Below are positions 31,377 through 39,933 of a stretch of DNA of 43,827 nucleotides, in pieces; the stretch's first letter is position 1; each line of letters opens with the position of its first letter. Source of the DNA: a bacterium (GTDB taxonomy: Bacteria; Lindowbacteria; 2-12-FULL-62-27); assembly GCA_016202645.1 (NCBI GenBank), contig JACQOF010000074.1, positions 1 to 43,827 of the forward strand, given 5' to 3'. The position numbers and the translations under genes were made by a program. The notes under the pieces are model-generated. The model was not told the DNA's origin and did not search any database. It was given only the letters and a program-made list of their open reading frames with translations.

Positions 31377-33599
31377 TTACCACGAATCATAGTATTTAAC
31401 GATCCGCCGGCCAACTCCGAATCGCAGCAGGACGTCCCTTACCCCGCGCAGTCGCGCCTCGCCCATGGAGCGGGCCGCGCCCCAACGCGTCAACAGGCAC
31501 ATCTTCGGTTTCGTCACCGCCGCCGCGCCCTCCGCGGATCCGAACACCGCGTAGACGCTGAAATGGCCGACCTTGCCCTTGACCTGGTTCGTGTCCACAT
31601 TCACGGCGACCGTGTCGAGCTTGGTCCACTCGGTGTCCGCGTCGCCCATCCAGAAGACCCACACGCCGGTTTCCGGGATGTCGGTGCCGTCCACCACGCC
31701 GTCGTTGTCGGCGTCGGGGTAGGTGAAGGTCAGGGTCACCGACTCGGCGAAGCTGGCCGGCGCGGTGTCGAAACTCAGGGTCTGGAACATGACGCCCTTG
31801 GCGTTGTCCAGGCCGTCCGGGCTTTTGTCCTTGGGATTTTTTTCGTGGTCCTTCACGGTCAACACGGCGTCCGTGTCCAGTACAGATGAGGGAATGTCGA
31901 TCTCAATCTTGGACTTCACGTTGATCTTAGCCTTGTGGCCCTTCTCGACTTTTTCCTTCTTCTCATGGTCATCGCCCTCGCTCTCCTCGATGTCTGGCTT
32001 CGACCGGTTGATCGTCACCCGCACCGGAAGCGAATACGTCGTGTCGCAGTCGGCGGAAAAGGCCGCCGCGCGGACCCAGACCGTGTCGCCGTCCGACCAG
32101 CCGTCGGCGGTTGAGTTCCATTTCAGAAGATAGGGACGCGCCGGCAGGTCCGCGCCCAGCACGGCCCATGTCGTGGCCGGTTCCTTGCGGTACTGAAATT
32201 GAATCGTGACGCCTTTCCCGGACCCCGCCAGATGCGCGATCACGCTCACGGCGTTCCCCGATACCGCCTGCCCCGTCCGCGGGACGGTGATCCAGGGCAC
32301 GGGGCATTTGTTCTCAACCGCGGCGATGCGATATTTCAGAAGACGGGAATTGTAGCAGTCCGAAATGTAGAGATGGCCGTCCGGATCGAAATCGATCCGC
32401 TGGGCGCCGGAAAGACTGACGGCGCTTACGGCAAAATCGAGGGAGGCGGTCGAGTCGGTCTGGCCGAACACCACGTCCGCGAGGGTGTCTTCCGCGAGGG
32501 GCCGCCGGTAATAGAGGACGCGCGTGTTGCCCCAGTCGGCCATGTAGAGGTTCGCGTAGGCGTCGACCCCGAGCGAACAGGGCTTGCGGATGCCGGCCGT
32601 GAGACCGCCGACGTTTTCGGTTTCGGACGAAAAATTCGGCTGGCCGATCACGGCATCCGCGATGCCGTCCTCGTCCAGGGGCGAGTTGAAGATCAGCCCG
32701 CGGCTGTTGTTCCAGTCCGTCACGTAGAGATTGCCCGAAGGGTCGAGCCTCACCCGGTAAGGCTGGTCGAAGGAAGAAGACGTCACGACCCCGCCCGGAT
32801 CGGCGTCGCCGTCCGTGAAGTTGGTCTGGCCGATGACGCGGTCGGCGGCGGCGTCGCTGTTCAGGGGGTCGAAATAAATCAGTACCCGGTGGTTGCCAAG
32901 GTCCGCGACGTAGACATTTCCCTGGGCGTCCACCCCCACGCTGACGGGATTTCGCAGGGACGACGCGCTCCGGCCGCCGAGATTGAGCGTGCTCGACGTG
33001 AAGCTCCCGGCCTGGCCGAGGACCGAATCAGCCACGAGGTCCGTGCCGATCGGATCCCTGTAAATCAGCACCCGGTGGTTTGCGTAATCGGCCACGTAGA
33101 GGTTGCCCCACGCGTCAACGCAGAGATCCGCGGGCCCGCTTAAACTCGACGCCGTCGGGCCGCCGCCTTTGTTGGACGTCCCGGCGTCGAACGCGCCCTG
33201 CCCGATCACCGTGTCGGCCGCCTGGCCGTTTGTGAGATTGTCGGCACCGCTGAAAACCATCACCCGGTGGTATTCCTGGTCCGCGACAAAAAGATAATGC
33301 GCTTCCCCTCGAACCAGATGCGCCGCCCCCATCGGATACCCGATCCGCCCCCGGCCCGGCCCCGTGTCGGCGTTCGTGTCAAAATTCGACTGCCCCAGCA
33401 CCCAATCCGCCGTGATGTCCGAAGGCTGTCCGAAAAAAGACGGCGCCCCGTAGTGGGGCGCGGCAAGCGCGGGCGCCGCGAGAGTCGCCCCGCCTCCCGG
33501 AGGCGTCCAGTCGACGGCCTGGTCGATCCCGGCGGCATGGGCCGGAGATACCCCGGCAAGTAGACCAAGAAACAAGATGAGGATGTTCGTCCGATTCAC
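31377..33599 (-). CDS. Exported NHL-repeat beta-propeller protein with degenerate C-terminal sorting-like tail
   Basis: A 740-residue protein with a signal peptide (ILILFLGLLAGVSPAHA, cleavage near AHA/A). Residues ~60-400 hold NHL-type blades of the pattern GNVYVADLGNHRVLIY (at least five), forming an extracellular beta-propeller. An Ig-like segment (SGNAVSVIAHLAGSGKGVTI) and an acidic, calcium-style DADNDGVVDGTDIPETGV part follow. The last ~45 residues (CLLTRWGA...RDVLLRFGVGRRIVKYYDSW) keep the spacing of the CFIATAAYGS-type C-terminal tail (Cys, LR.xRD.L, GR, V..YY) but the core motif is changed and the end is cut short, 10 bp from a palindromic repeat. Start GTG. An adhesion or binding role is likely; partner unknown. 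Confidence 0.83.
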   Translation of the reverse strand: MNRTNILILFLGLLAGVSPAHAAGIDQAVDWTPPGGGATLAAPALAAPHYGAPSFFGQPSDITADWVLGQSNFDTNADTGPGRGRIGYPMGAAHLVRGEAHYLFVADQEYHRVMVFSGADNLTNGQAADTVIGQGAFDAGTSNKGGGPTASSLSGPADLCVDAWGNLYVADYANHRVLIYRDPIGTDLVADSVLGQAGSFTSSTLNLGGRSASSLRNPVSVGVDAQGNVYVADLGNHRVLIYFDPLNSDAAADRVIGQTNFTDGDADPGGVVTSSSFDQPYRVRLDPSGNLYVTDWNNSRGLIFNSPLDEDGIADAVIGQPNFSSETENVGGLTAGIRKPCSLGVDAYANLYMADWGNTRVLYYRRPLAEDTLADVVFGQTDSTASLDFAVSAVSLSGAQRIDFDPDGHLYISDCYNSRLLKYRIAAVENKCPVPWITVPRTGQAVSGNAVSVIAHLAGSGKGVTIQFQYRKEPATTWAVLGADLPARPYLLKWNSTADGWSDGDTVWVRAAAFSADCDTTYSLPVRVTINRSKPDIEESEGDDHEKKEKVEKGHKAKINVKSKIEIDIPSSVLDTDAVLTVKDHEKNPKDKSPDGLDNAKGVMFQTLSFDTAPASFAESVTLTFTYPDADNDGVVDGTDIPETGVWVFWMGDADTEWTKLDTVAVNVDTNQVKGKVGHFSVYAVFGSAEGAAAVTKPKMCLLTRWGAARSMGEARLRGVRDVLLRFGVGRRIVKYYDSW

Positions 33600-33665
33600 G
33601 GCATATGCCCCGCTTTTAAGGAGGTTGTCTCAATCAGTTAATTCTATGGCACACACCCGCCGCTG

Positions 33666-34535
33666 TCAATTGCCCGCGATGCGGTCCGGGACTTCCCTGT
33701 CCGCCCCCCTCGCAGATTGAAGGAAATCCCGTCCTGGGATTTCCTGAGTCTGGAGCTTCTGGGACTGGACATCCCTGTCCGCCCCCGACTTCAGTTGAAT
33801 GACAGCCACCGTGACGTTGTCTTTGACCTTGCGGACTTCGGCTTCGTCCAGTAGGGCCCGGACCGCGTAATCTGCCGCTGAATTCGAATCCAGAATGGAA
33901 AAAATGTCTCCGGCGCTCAGGACGTCGAAAAGCCCGTCGCTCGCCAGCAAAACGTACCGGTCGCCGGATTCGATGCGCCGCGACCGGATGTGAGGCCGCG
34001 CGGTCAGGCCCGCCCGGCGCATCGTTCCGTCGCCGAAACTTCGCGTCGGAATGATCCCCTTGTTCCCCACAAAAAAATATGGATCCGCCACCCGCCCTCC
34101 CGCGGCCAGAATCCGCGCGCGTTCGTTGGGGTCCGTCAGCCGGTGCAGGGCGCTTAACGTCTCGGCCGCGCCGCCGACCGCCAGGCAGGGCGAGTCCCCG
34201 CAGTTGGCAACCGTCAGGAGGTCCCCGGCGACAAACGCGCAAACCGCGGTGGCTCCGGCGTCCTCGGCCTGGCAGGCCAATTCCATTTTTCCGAAGGCCA
34301 GCATAAATGCGTCCTCGGCCGAAAGGCCCCGCGCGACGTCGCCCAGAAATAACGCCGGAAGTTCGGAGACCACCCGGTCCGCCACGGCAACCCCGCCGTG
34401 GCCGTCCACCACCGCCGCAAACAGGCCGAGGCCCTCCCGCGGCAGGATCACATGCCGGTCCTCCATCTGCAGTCGCCCGCCTATTCTCTGATCGCTGTGG
34501 TGTCCCGCAATCCGTCCAAGCCATCCGTCCGTCAT
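33666..34535 (-). CDS. PP2C-type serine/threonine phosphatase
   Basis: A 289-residue metal-dependent protein phosphatase. Motifs in order: GRLQMEDRHVI, FAAVVDGHGG (metal Asp), GATAVCAFVAGDLLTVANCGDS, a FVGNKGIIPTRSFGD stretch, YVLLASDGLFDVLS and VKDNVTVAVIQL with the last metal Asp. It removes phosphate from Ser/Thr and is a natural counterpart of the two Ser/Thr kinases at 40922 and 43393, although it is not adjacent to them. The ~38 residues after the catalytic domain are encoded by repeat-like sequence (direct repeats CCCTGTCCGCCCCC and a 10-bp hairpin). No signal peptide, so cytoplasmic. TAGGATGGGG lies upstream of the ATG. Confidence 0.92.
   Translation of the reverse strand: MTDGWLGRIAGHHSDQRIGGRLQMEDRHVILPREGLGLFAAVVDGHGGVAVADRVVSELPALFLGDVARGLSAEDAFMLAFGKMELACQAEDAGATAVCAFVAGDLLTVANCGDSPCLAVGGAAETLSALHRLTDPNERARILAAGGRVADPYFFVGNKGIIPTRSFGDGTMRRAGLTARPHIRSRRIESGDRYVLLASDGLFDVLSAGDIFSILDSNSAADYAVRALLDEAEVRKVKDNVTVAVIQLKSGADRDVQSQKLQTQEIPGRDFLQSARGADREVPDRIAGN
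33691..33790 (-). repeat. Repeat-like sequence in the PP2C C-terminal tail
   Basis: CCCTGTCCGCCCCC occurs at 33695 and again at 33773, flanking the perfect hairpin AGGAAATCCC-gtcct-GGGATTTCCT (33721-33745). It lies inside the coding sequence. Confidence 0.6.
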
Positions 34536-34557
34536 GCCCCCATCCTAGCTGTCCAAT

Positions 34558-34612
34558 CCCTCCACCTCAACCCGAGGTTTGACTTAGCCGTCACCCCCGC
34601 GAAAGCGGGGTC
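34558..34612. repeat. Composite: TTTGACTTA repeat plus half palindrome
   Basis: CCACCTCAACCCG followed by aggtttgacttagcc is repeated at 40814-40846 with few changes. GTCACCCCCGCGAAAGCGGG, a half copy of the palindromic repeats, follows immediately. Confidence 0.6.
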
Positions 34613-34696
34613 CGGTCGCCGTATCCGAGCGGTGGTGGAGATGCGGGGTAGGTTCCCGAGATAAAGTCAATTTTGAATCCACACTGCAAAATTGTC

Positions 34697-34732
34697 TTGA
34701 CGCTTCGGATAAGGGCGTGGTAGCTTTGATAC
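34697..34732 (+). promoter_or_regulatory. Promoter close to the start codon
   Basis: TTGACG (34697), an 18-bp spacer, TAGCTT (34721-34726), six bases, then ATG at 34733. There is no Shine-Dalgarno between them, so a leaderless transcript is possible. Confidence 0.45.
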
Positions 34733-36007
34733 ATGGCTGGGGAAATCTACGTGCACCGGGAAATCGAAAGGTCGTTGCGGACGCTCTTCCGGCAGTTTCC
34801 CGCCATGGCCCTGACCGGGCCCAGACAGGCCGGCAAGACCACCCTTCTGAAAAATGTCTTTGGAAAAAATTTCCGCTTCGTCTCCTTCGACGATCCCCTC
34901 ACCAGGGAGAAAGCTCTTTCCGACCCCGTCCTGTTTCTGGAAAACATCCCGGAACCGGTGGTATTCGATGAGATCCAATACGTGCCGGAACTGCTGTCCT
35001 ACATCAAAATCCTCATCGACAAAAATCGGAGCCGCCGTGGGCGGTTTATCTTTACCGGCTCCCAGCAGTTTCATTTGATCAAAAATCTTGGTGACACCCT
35101 GGCCGGCCGAGTCTGCCTGCTGAATCTTCTGCCGTTTAGCCTGGTCGAACTGGAGCGTGCGCCGCCCGTCCGGTCGCTCCGGCCATCCATGGCCTCCCGT
35201 GACACTTCCCCCGTCCGTGTGGGCCGCGAAAAAACGCCGCCGCTCGATTCCTTTGTGTCGGCGTGTCTGCGTGGTTCATTCCCTGAAATCTGCATGCGAC
35301 CGCGCATGGATGCGGCCGCATGGTACGGCTCCTATCTGCAGACCTATCTGGAACGGGATGTCAGGACCGTCTACAACATCGGAAACCTGCGAGATTTCCA
35401 ACAGTTTGTCCGACTTCTGGCTGCCCGGTGCGCCCAAGTCCTGACTCTCTCCCACCTGTCAAACGATCTGGGCGTCTCCGTGAACACCGTGAAAAATTGG
35501 TTGTCCGTTCTTGAAGCCGGCCATCTGGTCTATTTGCTGAATCCTTATTACCGCAACCTCGGCAAGCGAATCACCAGAAGCCCCAAAGTCTACTTTCTAG
35601 ACTGCGGCCTTGTCTGCTACTTGACCGGTATCAGGGATCGAAGAACACTTCTCAATGGTCCCATGGGCGGTCCGCTGTTCGAAAATTTCGTCGTTCAGGA
35701 AACCGTCAAGGCTTTTTTCAATCATGCCAAACGTCCCAGCCTGTATTATGTCCGAACGCACAATGATCTCGAAGTTGACCTCCTCATCGAGAGCGGCCTT
35801 AAGGTCTTCCCCGTCGAACTAAAAATGACCCGGTCACCGTCCCCCCGCATGGGCGCCTCCATCCTCCGCTTCCGAGGCGTCTTCTCAAAACTCGATATCA
35901 TGCCCGGCCGCCTCGTGTCTTTGAGCGACGAGAACGGAATCCTGCGGAAAAACGTATCCCTGCAGTCCATGGATCATTATCTGGCATGGGTGAAAAAGAA
36001 CTTTTGA
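34733..36007 (+). CDS. AAA_14 ATPase with C-terminal DUF4143 domain
   Basis: A 424-residue protein of the widespread prokaryotic AAA_14/DUF4143 family. Walker A: ALTGPRQAGKTTLL; Walker B-like: VVFDEIQYVPELL; sensor: RFIFTGSQQF. The middle has a winged-helix part (LSHLSNDLGVSVNTVKNWLSVLEAG), then DUF4143 with RSPKVYFLDCGLVCYLTGI, GPLFENFVVQETVK, YYVRTHNDLEVDLLIESG and FPVELK, a PD-(D/E)xK-like nuclease arrangement (D..E.K). The biological role of the family is unsettled. A low-complexity stretch of ~30 residues (RSLRPSMASRDTSPVRVGREK) interrupts the ATPase part and may be an insertion. It is isolated, with its own promoter and a hairpin after the stop, and often behaves as a mobile single gene. 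Confidence 0.9.
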   Translation: MAGEIYVHREIERSLRTLFRQFPAMALTGPRQAGKTTLLKNVFGKNFRFVSFDDPLTREKALSDPVLFLENIPEPVVFDEIQYVPELLSYIKILIDKNRSRRGRFIFTGSQQFHLIKNLGDTLAGRVCLLNLLPFSLVELERAPPVRSLRPSMASRDTSPVRVGREKTPPLDSFVSACLRGSFPEICMRPRMDAAAWYGSYLQTYLERDVRTVYNIGNLRDFQQFVRLLAARCAQVLTLSHLSNDLGVSVNTVKNWLSVLEAGHLVYLLNPYYRNLGKRITRSPKVYFLDCGLVCYLTGIRDRRTLLNGPMGGPLFENFVVQETVKAFFNHAKRPSLYYVRTHNDLEVDLLIESGLKVFPVELKMTRSPSPRMGASILRFRGVFSKLDIMPGRLVSLSDENGILRKNVSLQSMDHYLAWVKKNF

Positions 36008-36029
36008 GTCGAGCGACCCCATTTCCCGC

Positions 36030-36051
36030 AGCCGACCCTTGAAGGTCGGCT
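36030..36051 (+). terminator. Hairpin after the ATPase gene (no U-tract)
   Basis: AGCCGACC and GGTCGGCT pair over 8 bp around cttgaa, 23 bp after the stop. No run of T follows, so it may be a stabilising hairpin rather than an intrinsic terminator. Confidence 0.45.
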
Positions 36052-36063
36052 ACGGCTGGGGTT

Positions 36064-36177
36064 GTGAGCTCGATTCCAGCGGATGCGTTCGCCAAAAAAC
36101 TGGAGAAACAGTGGGCGGAACGAATCCGCCGGCTCACCGGCGCGTCGCCCGCCGCCGGCGGGAAGGGCGTACTCTGA
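36064..36177 (+). other. Short open frame of doubtful status in the 36008-36234 gap
   Basis: A GTG-started 37-residue frame reads SSIPADAFAKKLEKQWAERI and ends in a Gly-rich tail. Composition is protein-like but there is no Shine-Dalgarno; it may be a gene remnant. The rest of the gap (to 36234) shows nothing else recognisable apart from the ribosome site of the next gene. Confidence 0.25.
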
Positions 36178-36234
36178 CCGGAAGTTCTGAACAAGTTGAT
36201 GGACAAATGGGCATGGCCGACGTAGGATGACAGG

Positions 36235-36981
36235 GTGTCCGATGCAGATGCACAGGTGTGGCATCTCTCCACCCATGAGGGGCAGGCAGGGCCGTATACG
36301 CAGACGGAACTGAGGGCGTTTCTGTCCGAAGGCAGGATTTCCCCAGAGTACTATGTCTGGCGTGAGGGGTTCGCCGAATGGCGGCAAATCAAGGATACCG
36401 ACGTGGTTTCTGTTTCTGCTCCCGCGCCTTCGGTTCCACCTGAATCTCAACCGTCCATTTTATCCCTTAAAATGTGTTCAACATGTGGTCTGGAAAATGA
36501 CGAATCCGCGGAAAACTGCACCCGTTGTGGATCGAAGCTTGCAGGCCGCCGCTCGGCTGGAAAGTCACATTCAGGAATTGATGAGTCTATATCCTTCGGC
36601 CGAAAAAAATCGGCGGATCCGCTCCCAACCCCAACCCAGGTCACCCGGCGGCCGGGAATCATCACTGCGCTTTCCATCCTGCTGATCGGGTCTGGCTTTG
36701 TGGTGGGTGTGGGGGTATTCACCGACGCGGGATCCCAGGAGATTTTGAAATCCGCCGGGGAGGGGTTCCTCTGGTGGCTCAAGGTGTATGCGTTGTTTAT
36801 GCTGATCTGCGGCGTGGGCCTGTGGTGTATGAAGCAATGGGCGGGCATTTCCTATATTCTCTTTCGTGTGGCTGACTGGATTGTGTGTTTTGTGGGGGGT
36901 GTCAACATCGGCGCGCTTTCGACTATCCTGGGCCTTGTTGTGATCTGGGCTGTCGTCAAGCACCTGCCGGATATGGACTGA
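36235..36981 (+). CDS. GYF_2-domain, zinc-ribbon membrane protein
   Basis: A 248-residue protein. The N-terminal ~50 residues form a GYF_2/DUF4339 domain (GPYTQTELRAFLSEGRISPEYYVWREGFAEW), thought to bind proline-rich peptides. A linker and a double CxxC zinc ribbon (CSTCGLENDESAENCTRCGSK) follow, and then three or four hydrophobic segments (IITALSILLIGSGFVVGVGVF, VYALFMLICGVGLWCM and a C-terminal pair). The GTG start has AGGATGA 5 nt upstream. Its TGA overlaps the ATG of the next gene (TGATG). With three GYF_2 proteins in a row, this looks like a local membrane protein set. Function unknown. Confidence 0.82.
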   Translation: MSDADAQVWHLSTHEGQAGPYTQTELRAFLSEGRISPEYYVWREGFAEWRQIKDTDVVSVSAPAPSVPPESQPSILSLKMCSTCGLENDESAENCTRCGSKLAGRRSAGKSHSGIDESISFGRKKSADPLPTPTQVTRRPGIITALSILLIGSGFVVGVGVFTDAGSQEILKSAGEGFLWWLKVYALFMLICGVGLWCMKQWAGISYILFRVADWIVCFVGGVNIGALSTILGLVVIWAVVKHLPDMD

Positions 36982-38048
36982 TGAGCGAAGATCGACGGTG
37001 GTATATCCACACGTCCAAAGGTCAGGAAGGGCCATTCACTCCGGCGGAGATACGAATCCGGCGGTCAACCGGCTATATGGGAGATGACGATCAAGTATGG
37101 CGTGATGGATTCAGGGACTGGCGGCGTCTGGGGGATACGCCGGAGGCGATGGTTCGTTCGGTTCCGCCGGTTCAACCGCCGGGTTCCCCACAGCCCATGC
37201 TCCTGGGCGTCATACCGGAAACCGACAAACTGCGTCCTGTGGCGGTCATTCAGCCCGGCTCTCTATCCGTGCGCCACCAATCCCTTTTTGAACATGATCT
37301 TTTTCTTCTCCGGCAGAAATATCTCTCCATCTCGGAGAAATACGACGTAACCGATCGGTCGGGCCGAATCATTCTTTTCGTCCAAAGACCGCGATATATC
37401 TTCCGAAACATCCTGGTGGGCGCCTTGGCCGCTGTTTTATTCGGCGTTGTTTTTGTCGCATCCCTGATGCCGTTAAAATCGGATTTCGTGAAGGCCAATC
37501 CCGTCGTTGCGCCCGCGGCTGTCTTTGCCCTGGCGGTTTTTTTATCCTGTCTGTGCGCTTTTTCTGTGTGGTACAAGCTGGCGCCCCGTCGGCATGTCCG
37601 GTTCACCGTTGCCGCTGGCCAGGGTCCGGAGGAATGCGTGCTGGAGGTTTTGGAGGATTCCGTTTTTCAATTTCCGACCGTCACCTACTCCGTCCTCGAC
37701 GCCGACGGCCGGCGGATTGGCCTGTTCCGGAAAAATGTTCTGGTTTCCCTCGTTCGAGCCAGTTGGGATTGCCTGACGCCGGCCGGAATTCCGCTGTTCA
37801 ACGCCATGGAAGACTCCATCATTCTGTCTCTGCTTCGCAGGCTGATTGGCCCTTTCTTCGGCATTTTGAGAACCAACTTCATCTTGTTTCGAGGAGACGG
37901 GGAGGACGACGTTGTCGGGAAATTCAACCGCACGTTTACCCTGCTCGACCGCTACGTTCTCGATCTATCCGCCGATTCCAAGCGCACCCTCGACAGACGG
38001 CTGCTCCTGGCGATGGGCGTCATGCTCGACACGGGCGAGCGCCGCTGA
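36981..38048 (+). CDS. GYF_2-domain fused to a scramblase/LURP-one-like domain
   Basis: A 355-residue protein. The GYF_2 domain (YIHTSKGQEGPFTPAEIRIR...VWRDGFRDWRRLGD) is followed by a linker and a tubby-like/scramblase fold: LRQKYLSISEKYDVTDRSGR, two membrane segments (NILVGALAAVLFGVVFVASL; VVAPAAVFALAVFLSCLCAF) inserted in the domain, then YSVLDADGRRIGLFRKN and the strongly conserved end NRTFTLLDRYVLDLSADSKR with LDRRLLLAMGVMLDTGERR. That ending is typical of bacterial phospholipid scramblase-related proteins. ATG 36981 overlaps the preceding stop by one base. A membrane or lipid role is inferred; lipid transfer activity has not been shown for such bacterial proteins in general. Confidence 0.8.
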   Translation: MSEDRRWYIHTSKGQEGPFTPAEIRIRRSTGYMGDDDQVWRDGFRDWRRLGDTPEAMVRSVPPVQPPGSPQPMLLGVIPETDKLRPVAVIQPGSLSVRHQSLFEHDLFLLRQKYLSISEKYDVTDRSGRIILFVQRPRYIFRNILVGALAAVLFGVVFVASLMPLKSDFVKANPVVAPAAVFALAVFLSCLCAFSVWYKLAPRRHVRFTVAAGQGPEECVLEVLEDSVFQFPTVTYSVLDADGRRIGLFRKNVLVSLVRASWDCLTPAGIPLFNAMEDSIILSLLRRLIGPFFGILRTNFILFRGDGEDDVVGKFNRTFTLLDRYVLDLSADSKRTLDRRLLLAMGVMLDTGERR

Positions 38049-38086
38049 CGGCCGGCGGTGGGACATCCGTTCGTTTTGAAAAAGGG

Positions 38087-38665
38087 ATGTCTTATTGTCC
38101 GCCTCTGACCCTGTTTCTGATCGCTGTCAATGTGTTCGTGTATTTCTGGGAAATTTCGGCCGGCGCCCTTCAGGATGAGGCTTCGATCATCCGCTCCGGG
38201 GCGCTCTACCGGGACCTTGTTATGTCCGGAGAGGTCTGGCGGCTGGTCAGCGCCATGTTCCTGCACGCCTCGCAGGAGCATCTCTTCGCAAACTGCGCCC
38301 TGTTCTACATCGTCGGCATGGCCTCGGAACACGCCTTTGGCCTCCGCCAGGCATTTCAGATATACGGCGTCAGCGGGCTGGCCGGTTCTGTGTTGAGTGT
38401 GATTTTTTCGGCCGGGCCGGCCGTCGGTGCTTCCGGCGCCATTTTCGGCGTGATGGCGTCTGTCATTGTTTTTTTTCATCTGCATAAAAATTCAATTTAT
38501 GTGGAAGACCATCGAATCGGATTTGTGCTGGCCATTCTGGCCGGATATGAAATCGTCTCCGGGGTTTTCGTTCCTTTTGTGGACAATTTTGCCCATCTCG
38601 GTGGGTTCGTGGGGGGAGCCTGGGCTGCCAGATATTGTCGGCCCATCCTGTTTGATGCGGATTGA
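38087..38665 (+). CDS. Rhomboid family intramembrane serine protease
   Basis: A 192-residue protein with about six hydrophobic segments. It keeps the rhomboid hallmarks: HASQEHLFANCALFYIVG (the H..N oxyanion region), GASGAIFGVMA with the catalytic Ser, and AHLGGFVGGAWAA with the catalytic His. It would cleave membrane proteins within the bilayer. No clear Shine-Dalgarno; the chosen ATG is 39 bp after the scramblase-like gene, whose transcript it probably shares. With the GYF membrane proteins upstream, one of them may be a substrate, which is only a guess. Confidence 0.88.
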   Translation: MSYCPPLTLFLIAVNVFVYFWEISAGALQDEASIIRSGALYRDLVMSGEVWRLVSAMFLHASQEHLFANCALFYIVGMASEHAFGLRQAFQIYGVSGLAGSVLSVIFSAGPAVGASGAIFGVMASVIVFFHLHKNSIYVEDHRIGFVLAILAGYEIVSGVFVPFVDNFAHLGGFVGGAWAARYCRPILFDAD

Positions 38666-38678
38666 GAAAGTCCGGGTT

Positions 38679-39647
38679 TTATTTCAGGACGAATGAATCC
38701 AGAAATTTTTTCCCGGATTCATGGCCCGCCGCCGCGGTCATGCGGCCTCCGAACATAAGCACATAGACCATGTCCTTGACCACATACGCGCGAAACCGCC
38801 CATGGAGGTCCACGCCTCGATAATTTCCCTTGTATCTGATCTCGACGCCGGTGTGGGTTTGATCATACTGAATCCACGTCGTCTCCAATGCCGTGCCCTT
38901 GATATTTTCTAATCCGCCTTCGATGGCCCCTTCAAGCAGCACTTTGTCGTCTTTTCGGAGTTTTCGGGCCGCGATGTCTTTGGGAATCCGAAAATGGAAT
39001 GCTATAAATACTTCGATCGGGCTCACCACATCAAATTTGGCCAGCATCAAATAGACGCCGGGGATTCCGAAGAGCTGCCCGCCGGGTTCCGCAACGTGAT
39101 AGGGCATCTGAATCTTTCCGATTTCGGTCGGTACAATTTCAACTTTGTCCGTCCGGTGGGAATGACTTCCAGGATAACGGACGGAATACTTACCCGACTC
39201 GGAAGTGAACGATATGATTTTCTCCCAGTCGTCCATCTGAGGATATATCAAACCCAGGATCAGGAGGATGAAGGCAAAGAATACAAAAAATTTAATCAGG
39301 AACGATCTGTCGGCTGTATCCGCGGTCCGTGTCGGACGATTCTTGCGCGGTTCGGGAAAGAATGATTTCTCCGACACCGGCCGCCGGGTATCGCTTCGCG
39401 GCTCCGGGTTTTCCAGGCGAAGCGTCAGAGTTGACGCCGGAGGATTTATGATCGGCGGGTTGGGCGCATCGTCTCCGGATAATTCCGTCGTATCGCCGAG
39501 TTTCCGCCATTCATCCTGTCCATCCCGCCGGACATACCAATCGCTCGTGATGCGGCCTTCCTGCCGCCAATTTCGAAGTTCCTCAACGGTGTAGGGTCCA
39601 TCCGCTCCCTGATCCGTGTAGAGGTACCAAGAACGGGGCGGGGTCAT
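38679..39647 (-). CDS. GYF_2-domain membrane protein with PsbP-like extracytoplasmic domain
   Basis: A 322-residue protein: GYF_2 domain (WYLYTDQGADGPYTVEELRN...WYVRRDGQDEWRKLGD), a disordered basic/proline linker, one membrane helix (SFLIKFFVFFAFILLILGLIY), then a ~180-residue domain starting FTSESGKYSVRYPG and ending GHESGKKFLDSFVLK. The latter has the pattern of PsbP/MOG1-like domains (FSV.YP start, F..SF end). Convergent with the rhomboid gene, 13 bp apart, and in line with the small zinc-finger gene at 39657. Function unknown. Confidence 0.78.
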   Translation of the reverse strand: MTPPRSWYLYTDQGADGPYTVEELRNWRQEGRITSDWYVRRDGQDEWRKLGDTTELSGDDAPNPPIINPPASTLTLRLENPEPRSDTRRPVSEKSFFPEPRKNRPTRTADTADRSFLIKFFVFFAFILLILGLIYPQMDDWEKIISFTSESGKYSVRYPGSHSHRTDKVEIVPTEIGKIQMPYHVAEPGGQLFGIPGVYLMLAKFDVVSPIEVFIAFHFRIPKDIAARKLRKDDKVLLEGAIEGGLENIKGTALETTWIQYDQTHTGVEIRYKGNYRGVDLHGRFRAYVVKDMVYVLMFGGRMTAAAGHESGKKFLDSFVLK

Positions 39648-39656
39648 GAGGCCGGA

Positions 39657-39896
39657 TTATCGGGTACGTGCGGCCGGCATTCCACGTTCTGCGAGAATCT
39701 CTCTTTGTCGGCGTTTACTGACTTTCCCTCCCTCCCCGCAATATCGACAGGGCAAATTGCCAAACCCGTGTAATGGAATATAACCGCGGCCCTGACAGGC
39801 CGGACACTTTTGATCCGTAATCCAATTTTCCGAGACGTACTGCCAACCGAAGAAGCATAGGGCGCCCGCGATCGCGAGAAGAATGAGAGCTCTCAT
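39657..39896 (-). CDS. Small membrane-anchored CxxCxGxG zinc-finger protein
   Basis: A 79-residue protein with an N-terminal helix (ALILLAIAGALCFFGWQYV) and two CxxC units: CPACQGRGYI and CRYCGEGGKV, the DnaJ zinc-finger style. The rest is basic (KRRQREILAERG). It is 10 bp upstream of the GYF gene at 38679 in the same direction, so they are probably co-transcribed. No clear Shine-Dalgarno. Confidence 0.7.
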   Translation of the reverse strand: MRALILLAIAGALCFFGWQYVSENWITDQKCPACQGRGYIPLHGFGNLPCRYCGEGGKVSKRRQREILAERGMPAARTR

Positions 39897-39933
39897 GGGC
39901 CAGATTCTTCGACCATTTCAAAGAATCCGAACG

